Shown: positions 34,051 to 42,551 of the stretch, piece by piece
Layout of the letters: the number at the start of each line of letters is the position of its first letter
How positions within the stretch are numbered: the first letter of the stretch is position 1
Source of the DNA: Kitasatospora sp. NA04385
GTDB lineage: Bacteria > Actinomycetota > Actinomycetes > Streptomycetales > Streptomycetaceae
Reading direction: 5' to 3'
NCBI RefSeq assembly: GCF_013364235.1
Contig: NZ_CP054919.1
Span: 7,365,603-7,429,602 of the forward strand
Length of the DNA: 64,000 nucleotides
Program-made: the position numbers and the translations under genes
The notes under the pieces: generated by a model
Database searches by the model: none
The model's input: the letters and a program-made list of their open reading frames with translations, nothing else
What the model was told of the DNA's origin: nothing

Positions 34051-34899
34051 ATGACGACGAACGAGTCCACCGATCCCGCTCCCGGCGCACACCGCGCCGC
34101 GCAGCTGAGCCCCGTCTCCCGCACCGCGCTCGCGGTGGCCCGGGTCCGGGCCTACGAGAGCAGTCGGCCGGAGCCGCTGTTCACCGACCCCTACGCGCTG
34201 GCGTTCATCGAGGCTTCCGGTACTCCGCTGCCCACGGAGGGGCCGACCGGGCCGCTGGCTCGGCTGCTGGTGGCGCGGGGGATCATGCGTACCCGGTTCT
34301 ACGACGACCGGCTGCTGGCGGCGGGGGTCCGGCAGGTGGTGCTGCTCGCGGCGGGGCTCGATACCCGGGCCTACCGGTTGGAGTGGCCGTCGGGGACCAG
34401 GCTGTTCGAGGTCGACCTGCCGGCGGTGCTCGACTTCAAGCAGTGGGTGCTGGACGAGCGGGGGGCCGAGGCGGCCTGTGAGCGCGTCGCGCTGCCCGCG
34501 GACCTGGCCGATCCGGGGTGGACGGATCGGCTGCTCGCGGCGGGGTTCGACCCCGGGCAGCCCACCGTCTGGCTGGCCGAAGGGCTGCTGGTGTACCTGG
34601 ACGCCGAGCAGGCGGCCGCGCTCCTCACCGCCGTCGGCGGGCTGTCGGCGCCCGGCAGCCGCCTGCTGACCGAGCAGGGGCGTGACGTGTCCGGGGTGCG
34701 CGCCGAGGCCGGGCTGGCCGAGATGACCGCGCTGTGGCGCGGCGGTCTCGGGTCCGGCACCATCGACTGGCTGGACGCGCACGGCTGGCAGACCGGATTC
34801 ACCGCCATCGACGGGTTCGCCGCCGGACTCGGGCGTGAACTCCCGCCCGTCGGGGGCTTCGACGGCGCCGGCTTCCTGGAGGCCTGCCGGACGGCCTGA
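34051..34899 (+). CDS. SAM-dependent methyltransferase, TIGR00027/leucine carboxyl methyltransferase-like
   Basis: 282 residues. The family N-terminus (SPVSRTALAVARVRAYESSR, then FTDPYALAFIEASG) and the SAM site VVLLAAGLDTRAYRLEWPSG are clear, followed by FEVDLPAVLDFKQWVL and the later WLAEGLLVYLD. These proteins are abundant in mycobacteria and Streptomyces and are thought to O-methylate natural products or carboxylates. It probably starts leaderless at ATG 34051. It is divergent from a MarR regulator across the repeat-dense spacer. Confidence 0.9.
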   Translation: MTTNESTDPAPGAHRAAQLSPVSRTALAVARVRAYESSRPEPLFTDPYALAFIEASGTPLPTEGPTGPLARLLVARGIMRTRFYDDRLLAAGVRQVVLLAAGLDTRAYRLEWPSGTRLFEVDLPAVLDFKQWVLDERGAEAACERVALPADLADPGWTDRLLAAGFDPGQPTVWLAEGLLVYLDAEQAAALLTAVGGLSAPGSRLLTEQGRDVSGVRAEAGLAEMTALWRGGLGSGTIDWLDAHGWQTGFTAIDGFAAGLGRELPPVGGFDGAGFLEACRTA

Positions 34900-34917
34900 A
34901 CCGGGCCCGCGCACAAG

Positions 34918-34960
34918 CGCGTTCACCGCCGACCGGAGGAACCGGCCGGCGGTGAACGCG
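34918..34960. terminator. Bidirectional terminator hairpin
   Basis: A 13-bp perfect stem (34918-34930 with 34948-34960) with a CCGG/CCGG inner pairing lies between the convergent methyltransferase and cellulase genes. Confidence 0.9.
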
Positions 34961-34987
34961 TGGTGCGACAGGGGTGGTGCGGACCGG

Positions 34988-36847
34988 TCAGGAGGTCGCG
35001 GTGCACACCGCCGTCGCGGTGGCCGCGGCCGAGGCGTCGGTCCGGGTCGCCTGGACGCCGAACGAGGTGGACGCCGCCGGGGCCAGCGCCCCGTTGTAGG
35101 ACAGGTTCGTCGCGGTGACGGTCTGCCCGCTGCGGGTCACGTTCGCGCTCCAACTGCTGCTGATCTGCAGGCTGGTGGGCCACGTCCAGCTCACCTGCCA
35201 GCCCTTGACGGCGGTGGTGCCGGTGTTGGTGACGGTGACCGTCGCGGTCAGGCCGCTGCCCCAGTCGTTCAGGCTGATCGCCGCCGAGCATCCGGCGTTC
35301 GTCCCGCCGCCGCTCGTCGCGGTGGTCGCCGTCACCGCCGCGGAGGCCGCCGACACGTTGCCCGCCGCGTCCTTCGCCCGGACGGTGTAGCTGTACGTCG
35401 TCGCCGGGCTCAGCCCGCTGTCGGTGTACGAGGGCGAGGCGGTCGAGGCGACCTTCGTCCCGTTGCGGTACACGTCGTAGCCGGTGACGGCGGTGTTGTC
35501 GGTGGACGCCGTCCAGGACAGCGAGACGCTGCTCGCCGTGGTGCCCGAGACGGTCAACCCGCCCGGTACGGAGGGAGCTTGGACGTCGCCGCCGCCCGTT
35601 CCGCCGCCGGAGCCGAAGCCCGGGGCCTTGATCGAGGCCAGGTAGTTGTCCTTGACCGTGTTGACCGTCGTCCAGTCGTCGTTCAGGATGCCGCCGGTGT
35701 CACCGGAGTTGGGGTTCCAGGACCAGAACGTCCACTGGAAGGAGTCCGCCCCCGCCGTCGCGGTCGGCCGCAGGTACTGCACCAGCGCCTTCAACCAGGC
35801 CTGGTCGACGGTGGACTGGAGCGTGGTGCCGAACTCGCCGACCCACACCGGTGCGATGTTCTGGTTGAACAGGTAGCCCCAGTTCTTGTCCCAGACGCCC
35901 GGCATGTTCGACGGGAAGCTCGGGTCGGAGAACCAGGTCTGCTGCGCCACGCTGGTCGCGTAGTCGTGCGCCGAGTACACCACCCGGTTGGGGACGCTCA
36001 GTTGGACCGGGTACTGCCCGGCGCCCTGGAGGTTGCCGCCCCACCAGTACGAGCTGCCGTTGAAGCTCTGCACGCCCTCGACGAAGACCAGTAGCTTCGA
36101 GTTGGCCGACAGCACCGCCTCGCCGCCGCGCTGGGCGGCCAGCCGCCAGTCGGTGGCGGTGTCGCCGCAGCCCCAACAGGCCGGGTCGTGCGGCTCGTTG
36201 TGCAGGTCGATGCCGATCACGGCGGAGTTGTTCGCGTACCGGGCGGCGATCGACTTGAGGTTCGCCAGCCAGGTCGACTCCGGCACCGCGGAGGTGTACC
36301 AGAGCGCCGACTGCCCGGCGGAGTCCGGGCGGTGGCGGTCCAGGATGACCTTCATGCCGATGCTGCCCGCGTAGTTGACCAGCTTGTCCATCACGCCGAG
36401 CGAGTTGAGGCCGACCAGGTCGGCGTTCATCCCGCTGGAGGTGTTGATGCTGCTGGGGGAGGTGCCCTTGAAGATGTCGTCGCTGTACGGCAGGCGGATG
36501 GTGTTGTAGCCCAGCGACTTCATCTGGTCGATCATCGACTTGTAGTCGCGGCTCCACAGGCCGTGCGGCACGTAGTTGGAGGTCTCGAAGCCGAACCAGT
36601 TGATGCCCGCGATCCGCACCGGGTTCCCGGCCTCGTCCAGGATCTGTCGGCCGCTGGTGTGCCAGTACCCGGCCCCCGCGGTGGCGGCGGCCGCGGCGGT
36701 GCTCGTACCGGCGGTGCTCGTGCCGGTGGTGGCGGCCTGGGCCGCCGGGACCGCCGGGGCGGTCAGCGTGGTGACGAGCGCGGCGGCCAGGGCCGCGGCG
36801 CAGCCCGCCAGTCGGCGCGTCAGGCGTCGGCGCAGTCGTAGGCGCAT
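34988..36847 (-). CDS. Secreted GH5 cellulase with FnIII and CBM2 domains
   Basis: 619 residues. A basic signal peptide (about 1-40) leads to a glycoside hydrolase family 5 domain (about 58-390). The acid/base glutamate is in IGIDLHNEPHD and the nucleophile in APVWVGEFGTT; HRPDSAG and YSAHDYATS carry further conserved residues. A Gly-rich linker, a fibronectin type III module (about 415-500) and a family 2 cellulose-binding module with WDWGSG-like NDWGSGLTATVTVTN and GWQVSWTWP follow. It hydrolyses cellulose outside the cell. The start ATG 36847 has GAGAGGA. CebR-type boxes upstream imply induction by cellobiose. Confidence 0.95.
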   Translation of the reverse strand: MRLRLRRRLTRRLAGCAAALAAALVTTLTAPAVPAAQAATTGTSTAGTSTAAAAATAGAGYWHTSGRQILDEAGNPVRIAGINWFGFETSNYVPHGLWSRDYKSMIDQMKSLGYNTIRLPYSDDIFKGTSPSSINTSSGMNADLVGLNSLGVMDKLVNYAGSIGMKVILDRHRPDSAGQSALWYTSAVPESTWLANLKSIAARYANNSAVIGIDLHNEPHDPACWGCGDTATDWRLAAQRGGEAVLSANSKLLVFVEGVQSFNGSSYWWGGNLQGAGQYPVQLSVPNRVVYSAHDYATSVAQQTWFSDPSFPSNMPGVWDKNWGYLFNQNIAPVWVGEFGTTLQSTVDQAWLKALVQYLRPTATAGADSFQWTFWSWNPNSGDTGGILNDDWTTVNTVKDNYLASIKAPGFGSGGGTGGGDVQAPSVPGGLTVSGTTASSVSLSWTASTDNTAVTGYDVYRNGTKVASTASPSYTDSGLSPATTYSYTVRAKDAAGNVSAASAAVTATTATSGGGTNAGCSAAISLNDWGSGLTATVTVTNTGTTAVKGWQVSWTWPTSLQISSSWSANVTRSGQTVTATNLSYNGALAPAASTSFGVQATRTDASAAATATAVCTATS

Positions 36848-36979
36848 GGGTCTCGTTCCTCTCTGGACGCGGGTGGGGGCGTCCGGTGGGGGTGGGGTGG
36901 TCCGAGACGTTCGTGGTGCCGGTGGTCGGCCCCGCGGGTGGGGGAGGGGGAGGCGGCCCGGTCGTGGTGGGGGGATGTC

Positions 36980-36993
36980 CGGGAGCGCTCCCA
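36980..36993. promoter_or_regulatory. CebR-type box (one mismatch)
   Basis: CGGGAGCGCTCCCA differs at one position from the CebR palindrome TGGGAGCGCTCCCA. It lies 133 nt before the cellulase start, downstream of the candidate promoter, so a bound repressor would block elongation. Confidence 0.85.
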
Positions 36994-37041
36994 TTCTCGG
37001 CCTTGCGGGCTTGCCATATGAAGCCAGACCTCCCTTGGTGT

Positions 37042-37067
37042 CGTCAAGACTATTGGGAGCGCTCCCA
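37042..37067. promoter_or_regulatory. Perfect CebR box abutting a -35 element
   Basis: TGGGAGCGCTCCCA at 37054-37067 is the exact 14-bp palindrome bound by the cellobiose-sensing LacI-type repressor CebR in Streptomyces. On the minus strand TTGACG (37047-37042), the likely -35 of the cellulase gene, starts 6 nt downstream of it. The box also lies 164 nt before the sugar kinase gene. Confidence 0.9.
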
Positions 37068-37230
37068 CTTGATGAGGGTCGTCCGCCACGCCATGCTGAA
37101 ACGTACATCGGGCGGACGGCGGTACGGCGGGGTGACCGGGGAGGCGGGCCGCGCGTTGACTACGGGCGGGCCGCAGTGATGGAGTCCGGACCGCCGGATG
37201 TGCGTTCGTCCTGTTGGGAGGCTGGTTGCG

Positions 37231-38169
37231 ATGGCGGGTCGGCAGATCACCGTGGTCGGGGAGTGCGTCGCCGACGCCTTCGTCGAGCGCGACGGGGCCA
37301 GAGCGGGGGAACTCGCGCTGCGGGTGCTGCCCGGCGGCGGCCCGGCGAACACCGCGGTCGCCCTGGCCCGGTTGGGCACGCCCACCCGGTTCGTCGGCCG
37401 GATCTCGGCCGACCCGTTCGGGGAACTCCTCCGCGGCCACCTGAGCGGCTCCGGCGTCGACCTGGCGGGCACCGTCGCGGCCGCCGAACCGAGCACCCTG
37501 GCGCTGGCCGCGCTCGACGGCGACGGCCACGCCAAGTACTCCTTCCACGCGGAGGGCACCGCCGACTGGCAGTGGACCCCCGAAGAACTGGCCACCGCCC
37601 GCGACGACGGATCGGCCTGCCTGCACACCGGCTCGCTCGCCCTGGTGCGCGACCCCGGCGGCCCGCGGATCGAGGACCTGCTCACCGAAGCCCGCCCGTA
37701 CGCCACCGTGTCGGTCGACCCCAACGTCCGCACCCTGCTGGTCGCCCCCGAGACCTACCGGCAGCGGCTCGGCCGCTGGTGCGAACTGGCCGACCTGCTG
37801 CGCCTGAGCGAGGACGACCTGCACGTCCTGCTGCCCGGCGTCACCCCCGAGGACGCCTGCGACCACTGGCACGCGGCGGGCGTCCGGCTGGTCGTCGTGA
37901 CGCTCGCCGAACGCGGCGCACTCGCCTCGCTGGACGGTCGGCGGGTCCGGGTGGCCGCGCCCGTGACGCCGGTGGTCGACACCGTCGGCGCGGGCGACTC
38001 CTTCACCGCGGGGCTGCTGCACTCCCTCGCCGTCCAGGGCCACCTCGGCGGTCGGCTCGACTCCCTCACCCCCGACGACCTGGAGCGCGCCTGCCGCTTC
38101 GCCACCCGGGTCGCCGCCCGGACGGTCGCCGTTCCAGGCGCCAACCCGCCTTGGGCCGAAGATCTCTGA
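37231..38169 (+). CDS. PfkB-family sugar kinase (fructokinase-like)
   Basis: 312 residues. The N-terminal sugar-binding GGGPANTAVALARLGTPTRF and the C-terminal catalytic signature DTVGAGDSFTAGLL, with catalytic Asp in GAGD, are intact. The protein is a cytoplasmic ATP-dependent kinase. ATG 37231 is chosen because GGGAGG lies 10 nt upstream; an open frame 33 nt longer has no ribosome site. Its divergence from a CebR-boxed cellulase gene suggests shared cellobiose control and a role in sugar uptake metabolism. The exact sugar is unknown. Confidence 0.92.
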   Translation: MAGRQITVVGECVADAFVERDGARAGELALRVLPGGGPANTAVALARLGTPTRFVGRISADPFGELLRGHLSGSGVDLAGTVAAAEPSTLALAALDGDGHAKYSFHAEGTADWQWTPEELATARDDGSACLHTGSLALVRDPGGPRIEDLLTEARPYATVSVDPNVRTLLVAPETYRQRLGRWCELADLLRLSEDDLHVLLPGVTPEDACDHWHAAGVRLVVVTLAERGALASLDGRRVRVAAPVTPVVDTVGAGDSFTAGLLHSLAVQGHLGGRLDSLTPDDLERACRFATRVAARTVAVPGANPPWAEDL

Positions 38170-38302
38170 CGTTGCGTCAGTTCGGTTCGAGGCGGAGCGA
38201 ACTGGGGCGGCAGGGGTGGGACGGACGGGACGGACGGGTCGGGCCGGGTTGAATGGGACGGTGGCTCGGGCTGGTGGTTCGAGCCGGTGAAGGGGGAACG
38301 TG

Positions 38303-38707
38303 ATGCTGGTGGTGCCGGAGCTGCCGACGGGTTCCTGGTGGGACTGGGACGTGGTGTCCACCGGGCCGGAGCTGTTCGTGCTGGGTGCGGACTACGACCT
38401 GTCGTACCACCACGGGCTCGAACTGCGCTTCCACGGACCGGTGTTCGTCCAGTGTCCGGAGGATTTCTCCGACCCGGTGTTCCGCGCCGCGACGGCGCAG
38501 GAGGCGGAGCGGGTGGTCCGGGCGGTCGGCGGGCCGCCGGAGGTGCTGGTCGCGTTCGAGTGCGACGTCGGTGGGGTGGAACCGGCCACCGGACTGATCG
38601 CCGCCCGGCGGCTGGAGATCGAAACCGGGGCGGTCTTCCGGTACTGGCGGGAGCACCTGGAACCGGGCCAGCGGCGGGCGCCCTGGGTGCGGCCGCCGGG
38701 CGAGTGA
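38303..38707 (+). CDS. Conserved hypothetical protein
   Basis: 134 residues, beginning MLVVPELPTGSWWDWDVVST. It is acidic, Trp-rich at the N-terminus and probably alpha/beta. No signal peptide, membrane segment or catalytic motif is visible. It resembles unnamed Streptomyces proteins of the immunity-like type, but I cannot place the family. AAGGGGG is 6 nt before ATG 38303; GTG 38300 directly upstream is also in frame. A terminator hairpin follows. Confidence 0.75.
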   Translation: MLVVPELPTGSWWDWDVVSTGPELFVLGADYDLSYHHGLELRFHGPVFVQCPEDFSDPVFRAATAQEAERVVRAVGGPPEVLVAFECDVGGVEPATGLIAARRLEIETGAVFRYWREHLEPGQRRAPWVRPPGE

Positions 38708-38750
38708 GGAGATGGGGGAGTGGGAGTCGGCGGTGCAGTGAGTCGGCGGG

Positions 38751-38782
38751 CCGGGCGGTTCGCGGGGGTGCGAACCGCCCGG
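38751..38782. terminator. Bidirectional terminator hairpin
   Basis: A 13-bp perfect stem (38751-38763 with 38770-38782) with loop GGGGGT lies between the hypothetical gene (plus) and the tautomerase gene (minus). Confidence 0.92.
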
Positions 38783-38792
38783 GGCGGTGGTG

Positions 38793-38975
38793 CTACTGGT
38801 CGGCGGTGAGCTTGCCGGCCTTGCCCCAGTTCTCGGCCGGATACTCCTGGATCCAGACCAGGACGCTCTCGGCCGGGCACTCCAGGGCCGCCACGAAGGC
38901 CTCGGTGACCCGTGCGACCAGCTCGCGCTTCTGCTCGATCCCGCGCGGGCCCTGCTGAATGGTGACGATCGGCAT
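38793..38975 (-). CDS. 4-oxalocrotonate tautomerase family protein
   Basis: 60 residues, the usual size. After removal of Met the catalytic Pro-1 is exposed (MPIVTIQQGPRG). The arginine region RGIEQKRELVARVTEAF and the SVLVWIQEYPAENWGKAGKL end are typical. It catalyses keto-enol tautomerisation in degradation pathways. AGGAG precedes ATG 38975. It lies 101 nt downstream of the LysR gene on the same strand and may be its target. Confidence 0.93.
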   Translation of the reverse strand: MPIVTIQQGPRGIEQKRELVARVTEAFVAALECPAESVLVWIQEYPAENWGKAGKLTADQ

Positions 38976-39076
38976 CTTCGACTCCTGGTGTCCGTCCTGC
39001 GTGCCGGTCCTTCCGGCTGACACCAGTCCACCGGATTCGGCCGGCCGCACCCAGACCCGATTCGCTCTCGCAGCGA

Positions 39077-40027
39077 TCACGAATCCTGATCGTCGCTGGT
39101 CGGGGTCGGGGCCGGGGCCGGGGCCGTGGTCGGGGCCGGTGCCTGGTCCGGAGCGGGGGCGGGCGTCCGGCGGCAGGCTTCCAGGAGCAGCCGGGGCGGC
39201 GGGGCGGAGCGCCGGACGGCGAGCGACATCGGCAGTGCCAGCGGGGTGCGGCAGGGGCGGAAGGCGATCCGGCGGGCGTGGGTCATCCGGGCGGTGGCCG
39301 CGTACACCACCGTCCACATCGGGGCACCGGCGCCGATCGCGGCGAGGGTGTTCTGCAGGGTGCTGTGCGGCGGCCCGAACAGCGGCCGGAAGCCGGCCCG
39401 TTCGCAGGCGTCCGTCACCAGGTCGACCAGGGTCGGGTGGTTGCGCCGTTCGGTCAACAGCAGGGGTAGCCCGGCGAGTTCGGCGAGGTCGACCTCCGGC
39501 TGCTCGGCCAGCGGGTGCCCGGCCGGCAGTGCGATCACCAACTCGTCCTGCCAGAGCGGCAGGTAGCGCAGCTCGTCGCCGCCGGGCACCGCGCCGCGGA
39601 CGAAGGCGGCGTCGAGCCGGCCGTCCGCGAGACGGGCCAACCGCTCCCGGACGGGCTCGGAGTGGAGTTCGACGCGCACCGTCGGGGCCTGGCGGCGGTA
39701 GGCGTCCAGGATGTCGTCCAGCCGCTCCCCGAGCCCGCCGACGGTGCCCAGCCGGAGCACGGTCGGCGCGGCCAGGTCGGCGGCGAGGGCGCGGGCCGCG
39801 TCCTCGGCCGCCAGCACGTTCCGGGCCGCGGGCAGGAAGCGCTCACCGGCCGGTGTCAGGCGCACGTACCGGGGCGAGCGGTCGAACAGCTCGACCCGCA
39901 ACTCCCGTTCCAGCCGCCGTACTTGCTGGCTCACGGCGGGTTGGCCGAGCAGCAGCCGCTCGGCCGCCCGCCCGAAGTGCAACTCCTCCGCGACGGCGAC
40001 GAAGCAGCGCAACTGCCGTAGCTCCAC
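39077..40027 (-). CDS. LysR-family transcriptional regulator
   Basis: 316 residues. The N-terminal winged helix-turn-helix (LRCFVAVAEELHFGRAAERL, QPAVSQQVRRLERELRVELF) and an effector domain of periplasmic-binding-protein type are complete. A repetitive Ala-Pro-Thr tail of about 30 residues closes it. GTG 40027 follows AGGA. It is encoded upstream of the 4-OT tautomerase in the same direction, which is unusual since LysR genes are mostly divergent from targets. The inducer is unknown. Confidence 0.93.
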   Translation of the reverse strand: MELRQLRCFVAVAEELHFGRAAERLLLGQPAVSQQVRRLERELRVELFDRSPRYVRLTPAGERFLPAARNVLAAEDAARALAADLAAPTVLRLGTVGGLGERLDDILDAYRRQAPTVRVELHSEPVRERLARLADGRLDAAFVRGAVPGGDELRYLPLWQDELVIALPAGHPLAEQPEVDLAELAGLPLLLTERRNHPTLVDLVTDACERAGFRPLFGPPHSTLQNTLAAIGAGAPMWTVVYAATARMTHARRIAFRPCRTPLALPMSLAVRRSAPPPRLLLEACRRTPAPAPDQAPAPTTAPAPAPTPTSDDQDS

Positions 40028-40121
40028 GTGGTTCCTCCTGCCGTCGACGCCCCCGGCGTCCCGGTGCGGTCGGCGGCGGGACCATGGTCGCAGCCGGGAG
40101 GAGGCCGGGGCGCGGGGGGTG

Positions 40122-40757
40122 TCAGGCGACGGGGTCCGGGGACCGGTGGGCGTCCGGGGCCGCGTTCGGTTCTCCGTCCGGGCCGGAGCTCGGGGCGGCG
40201 TCGAACCACGGGCGGCCGGCGTGCCAGTGGGCGACCCAGCCGGCGAAGCCGGGTGCGGCGGTGGTGTGGTCGAACCCGGCGCCGAACGGGGCCGCGCCGA
40301 CGTCGGTGACGAGCCAGACGTGGCCGCGGTGCGGGCCGGTGACGACGAGGTGCCAGTACATGCCGCAGCCGTCGGTGCCCAGGACGACCGACCCGTCGTT
40401 CGAGACCTGCGCCAGGCGCGCGTCGAACTCCTCCTCGGGGGTCTCCTCGTCGTCCTCCCAGAGCCAGGCGGCGGTGAGCGGGAACGGGCGGGCGAGGTCG
40501 CGGGCGGCGCGGCCGTCGCCCCAGTCGGAGGGAAGTTCGGCCAGCCCGACCAGGCCGTGGGCGGGCGGGCCGTCGGGGGAGCCGTCCGCGATCTCGGCGA
40601 CGAAGGTGCGGTACGGCTCGGGCAGCACGACGCCGTGCCGCGCCTCGAAGGCGTGCACGGCCGCCCAGCCGAGGGCGGCGGTGGTGTCGGTGGCGTCGGG
40701 GCCGAAGGCGTCGCGCAGGAGGGCCAGCTCGGTCGGCTCCGGCTGTTCGGTGTTCAC
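40122..40757 (-). CDS. SMI1/KNR4 (SUKH) family protein
   Basis: 211 residues from GTG 40757; GTG 40763 two codons earlier is equally possible, with TATCCC upstream fitting a leaderless start. SUKH features are visible: LGWAAVHAFEARHGVVLPEPY, TFVAEIADGSPDG, then GTDGCGMYWHLVVTGPHRGHVW. SUKH proteins often neutralise secreted nuclease toxins, but no toxin gene is adjacent here, so this may be a solitary immunity or housekeeping member. It is divergent from the epimerase gene at 40878. Confidence 0.85.
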   Translation of the reverse strand: MNTEQPEPTELALLRDAFGPDATDTTAALGWAAVHAFEARHGVVLPEPYRTFVAEIADGSPDGPPAHGLVGLAELPSDWGDGRAARDLARPFPLTAAWLWEDDEETPEEEFDARLAQVSNDGSVVLGTDGCGMYWHLVVTGPHRGHVWLVTDVGAAPFGAGFDHTTAAPGFAGWVAHWHAGRPWFDAAPSSGPDGEPNAAPDAHRSPDPVA

Positions 40758-40841
40758 GGGCACAGGGATAGCAGGCGGCTCGGACGGGTGGAGGGGAGGG
40801 GGTGCGTGCGGGGGCGGGTGGGGGAATCTCGGGGGCAGGAA

Positions 40842-40868
40842 TTGAACGTGTTCAGTGTTCGGTATACG
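40842..40868 (+). promoter_or_regulatory. Promoter with GAACGTGTTC palindrome
   Basis: TTGAAC (40842-40847) and TATACG (40863-40868) form a short-spaced promoter for the epimerase gene. The perfect palindrome GAACGTGTTC (40845-40854) overlaps the -35 and is followed by a second GTGTTC. It is a plausible repressor operator. No regulator is named. Confidence 0.5.
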
Positions 40869-40877
40869 TTCGTTCCC

Positions 40878-41861
40878 GTGAAGTACGTGATTCCCGGCGG
40901 GACCGGGCAGGTCGGCACGATGCTGGAGCGCGCGCTGCGCGCCGACGGGCACCAGGTGGTGATCCTGACCCGGACACCGACCGCCCCGCACCACGTGGCC
41001 TGGGACGGGCGGACCCTCGGCCGCTGGGCCGAGCAGCTGGACGGTGCCGACGTGGTGGTCAACCTGGCCGGGCGGACGGTGAGTTGCCGCTACACGCCGG
41101 AGAACCTCCGGCAGATGATGGACTCCCGGGTGGACTCGGCGCGGGTGGTCGGCGAGGCGATCGCCGCCGCCGCGCGCCCGCCCCGGGTCTGGCTGCAGAT
41201 GAGCACCGCCACGGTGTACGCGCACCGCTACGACGCCCCGAACGACGAGGCGACCGGTGTCATCGGCGGCGCCGAGCCGGGCGTCCCGGACTACTGGGAG
41301 TACAGCGTCCGGATCGCCCGGAACTGGGAGGCCGCCCAGGACGAGGCCCGGACGCCGGACACCCGCAAGGTGGCGCTGCGGGCCGCGATGGTGTTCAGCC
41401 CGGACCGGGGCGGTGTCTTCGACGTGCTGTCCCGGCTGGTCCGGTTCGGCCTGGGCGGGCCGGTCGCGGGCGGGCGGCAGTACGTCTCCTGGATCCACGA
41501 GCGGGACTTCGTCCGGGCGGTGCGCTTCCTGGTCGAGCGGGAGGAGCTGTCCGGCCCGGTCAACCTGGCCGCACCGAACCCGCTCCCGCACCGGGAGTTG
41601 ATGCGGGAGCTGCGGCGCGCCAACGGCGTGCCGGTCGGCCTGCCCGCCACCCGCTGGATGGCCGAACTCGGAGCCCTCGCGCTCCGGTCGGACACCGAAC
41701 TGCTGCTGAAGAGCCGCCGGGTGGTCCCCGGCCGGCTGCTGGACGCCGGTTTCGCCTTCGACTTCCCGCAGTGCGCGGACGCCGCGCGCGAACTGGTCGC
41801 CCGCCGCCGGACGCTCCACCGCCCGGGGGCGCCCGCCCCGGCCCGGGCCGGCGCCGCCTGA
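40878..41861 (+). CDS. TIGR01777-family NAD-dependent epimerase/dehydratase (YfcH-like)
   Basis: 327 residues. The Rossmann start VIPGGTGQVGTMLERAL, DVVVNLAGRTVSCRYTPEN and SRVDSARVVGEAI define the TIGR01777 branch of extended short-chain dehydrogenases. A tyrosine in DYWEYSVRIARNWEAA is near the catalytic position but the YxxxK motif is lost, as is common in this branch. GTG 40878 lies 10 nt after TATACG, so the leader is very short. The substrate is unknown. It is divergent from the SUKH gene. Confidence 0.9.
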   Translation: MKYVIPGGTGQVGTMLERALRADGHQVVILTRTPTAPHHVAWDGRTLGRWAEQLDGADVVVNLAGRTVSCRYTPENLRQMMDSRVDSARVVGEAIAAAARPPRVWLQMSTATVYAHRYDAPNDEATGVIGGAEPGVPDYWEYSVRIARNWEAAQDEARTPDTRKVALRAAMVFSPDRGGVFDVLSRLVRFGLGGPVAGGRQYVSWIHERDFVRAVRFLVEREELSGPVNLAAPNPLPHRELMRELRRANGVPVGLPATRWMAELGALALRSDTELLLKSRRVVPGRLLDAGFAFDFPQCADAARELVARRRTLHRPGAPAPARAGAA

Positions 41862-41934
41862 CCCGATGGGGCCCGGCGGGTCCGGGCGGGCCCGGGCGGG
41901 TCCGGGTGTCCGGGGGTGCTGCCAGGATGGGCGG

Positions 41935-42357
41935 GTGGATGCTGATCAGTGGGAGGGCGCGGCCGTCTCCGCGGAGCTCGCGGCGTGCCTGCGCGAGGCC
42001 GCCGAGTACCGGCCCGTGCTGCTCGCCGGGTGCGTGTGCGAGGGCTGCGGCGGACGGGCGTTCACCGTCTGGGTGGACGACACCCAGGGGTGCGCCGGGC
42101 GGGAGTGCGTCCGCTGCGAGGAGCGGGCGTTCCTCGCGGACAGCGCGGAGGTGTGGCAGGAGGCCGAACCCGGAGTGGCCGAATGCCCGTGCGGGGGAGA
42201 CGAGTTCGAGGCGGCAGTGGCGTTCTCGCTGACCGCCGATGGATCGGTGCGATGGGTGACGGTGGGCCTGCGCTGCCTGCGGGACGGTGCGTCGGGGGTC
42301 TATGCAGACTGGAAGATCGACTATGCCCCGACGGACCACCTGCTGCGCGCCGTCTGA
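41935..42357 (+). CDS. Hypothetical protein with zinc-ribbon-like cysteines
   Basis: 140 residues. Cysteine clusters CVCEGCGG (about 33-40), CAGRECVRCEER (about 53-64) and ECPCGGDEFE (about 82-91) suggest one or two structural zinc sites. The rest is a small alpha/beta protein ending in VYADWKIDYAPTDHLLRAV. GTG 41935 is chosen because CAGGAT lies 7 nt upstream, giving a leaderless mRNA. The family is common in Streptomyces and unnamed; the function is unknown. The 190 nt that follow hold no gene. Confidence 0.75.
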   Translation: MDADQWEGAAVSAELAACLREAAEYRPVLLAGCVCEGCGGRAFTVWVDDTQGCAGRECVRCEERAFLADSAEVWQEAEPGVAECPCGGDEFEAAVAFSLTADGSVRWVTVGLRCLRDGASGVYADWKIDYAPTDHLLRAV

Positions 42358-42538
42358 ACCGTTCGGGGTTCGACCGTTCAGGGTCCGGGCGGGCGTTCGG
42401 GTGTCCGGCGCGACGGATCGGTCCGGGGCGGCCCGGCGGACCGTCCAGGAGGTCGCCCCGGAGGGCCGGTACGCGCGCGAACTCCTGGACGGATTGCGAC
42501 TGTTGGCTGACGGTTCAGGGTTTGCCGAGTAGGGGAAT

Positions 42539-42551
42539 TGACGGACCGTCA
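42539..42551. repeat. Palindrome TGACGGACCGTCA over a stop codon
   Basis: This is the same palindrome as at 16871 (reverse complement TGACGGTCCGTCA, identical). Its last three bases are the stop codon of the F420-reductase gene on the minus strand. Confidence 0.8.

Noticed and set aside
40122..40757. SUKH protein considered part of a toxin-immunity locus
   Set aside because: No nuclease, polymorphic toxin or secretion gene lies beside it; neighbours are LysR and an epimerase.
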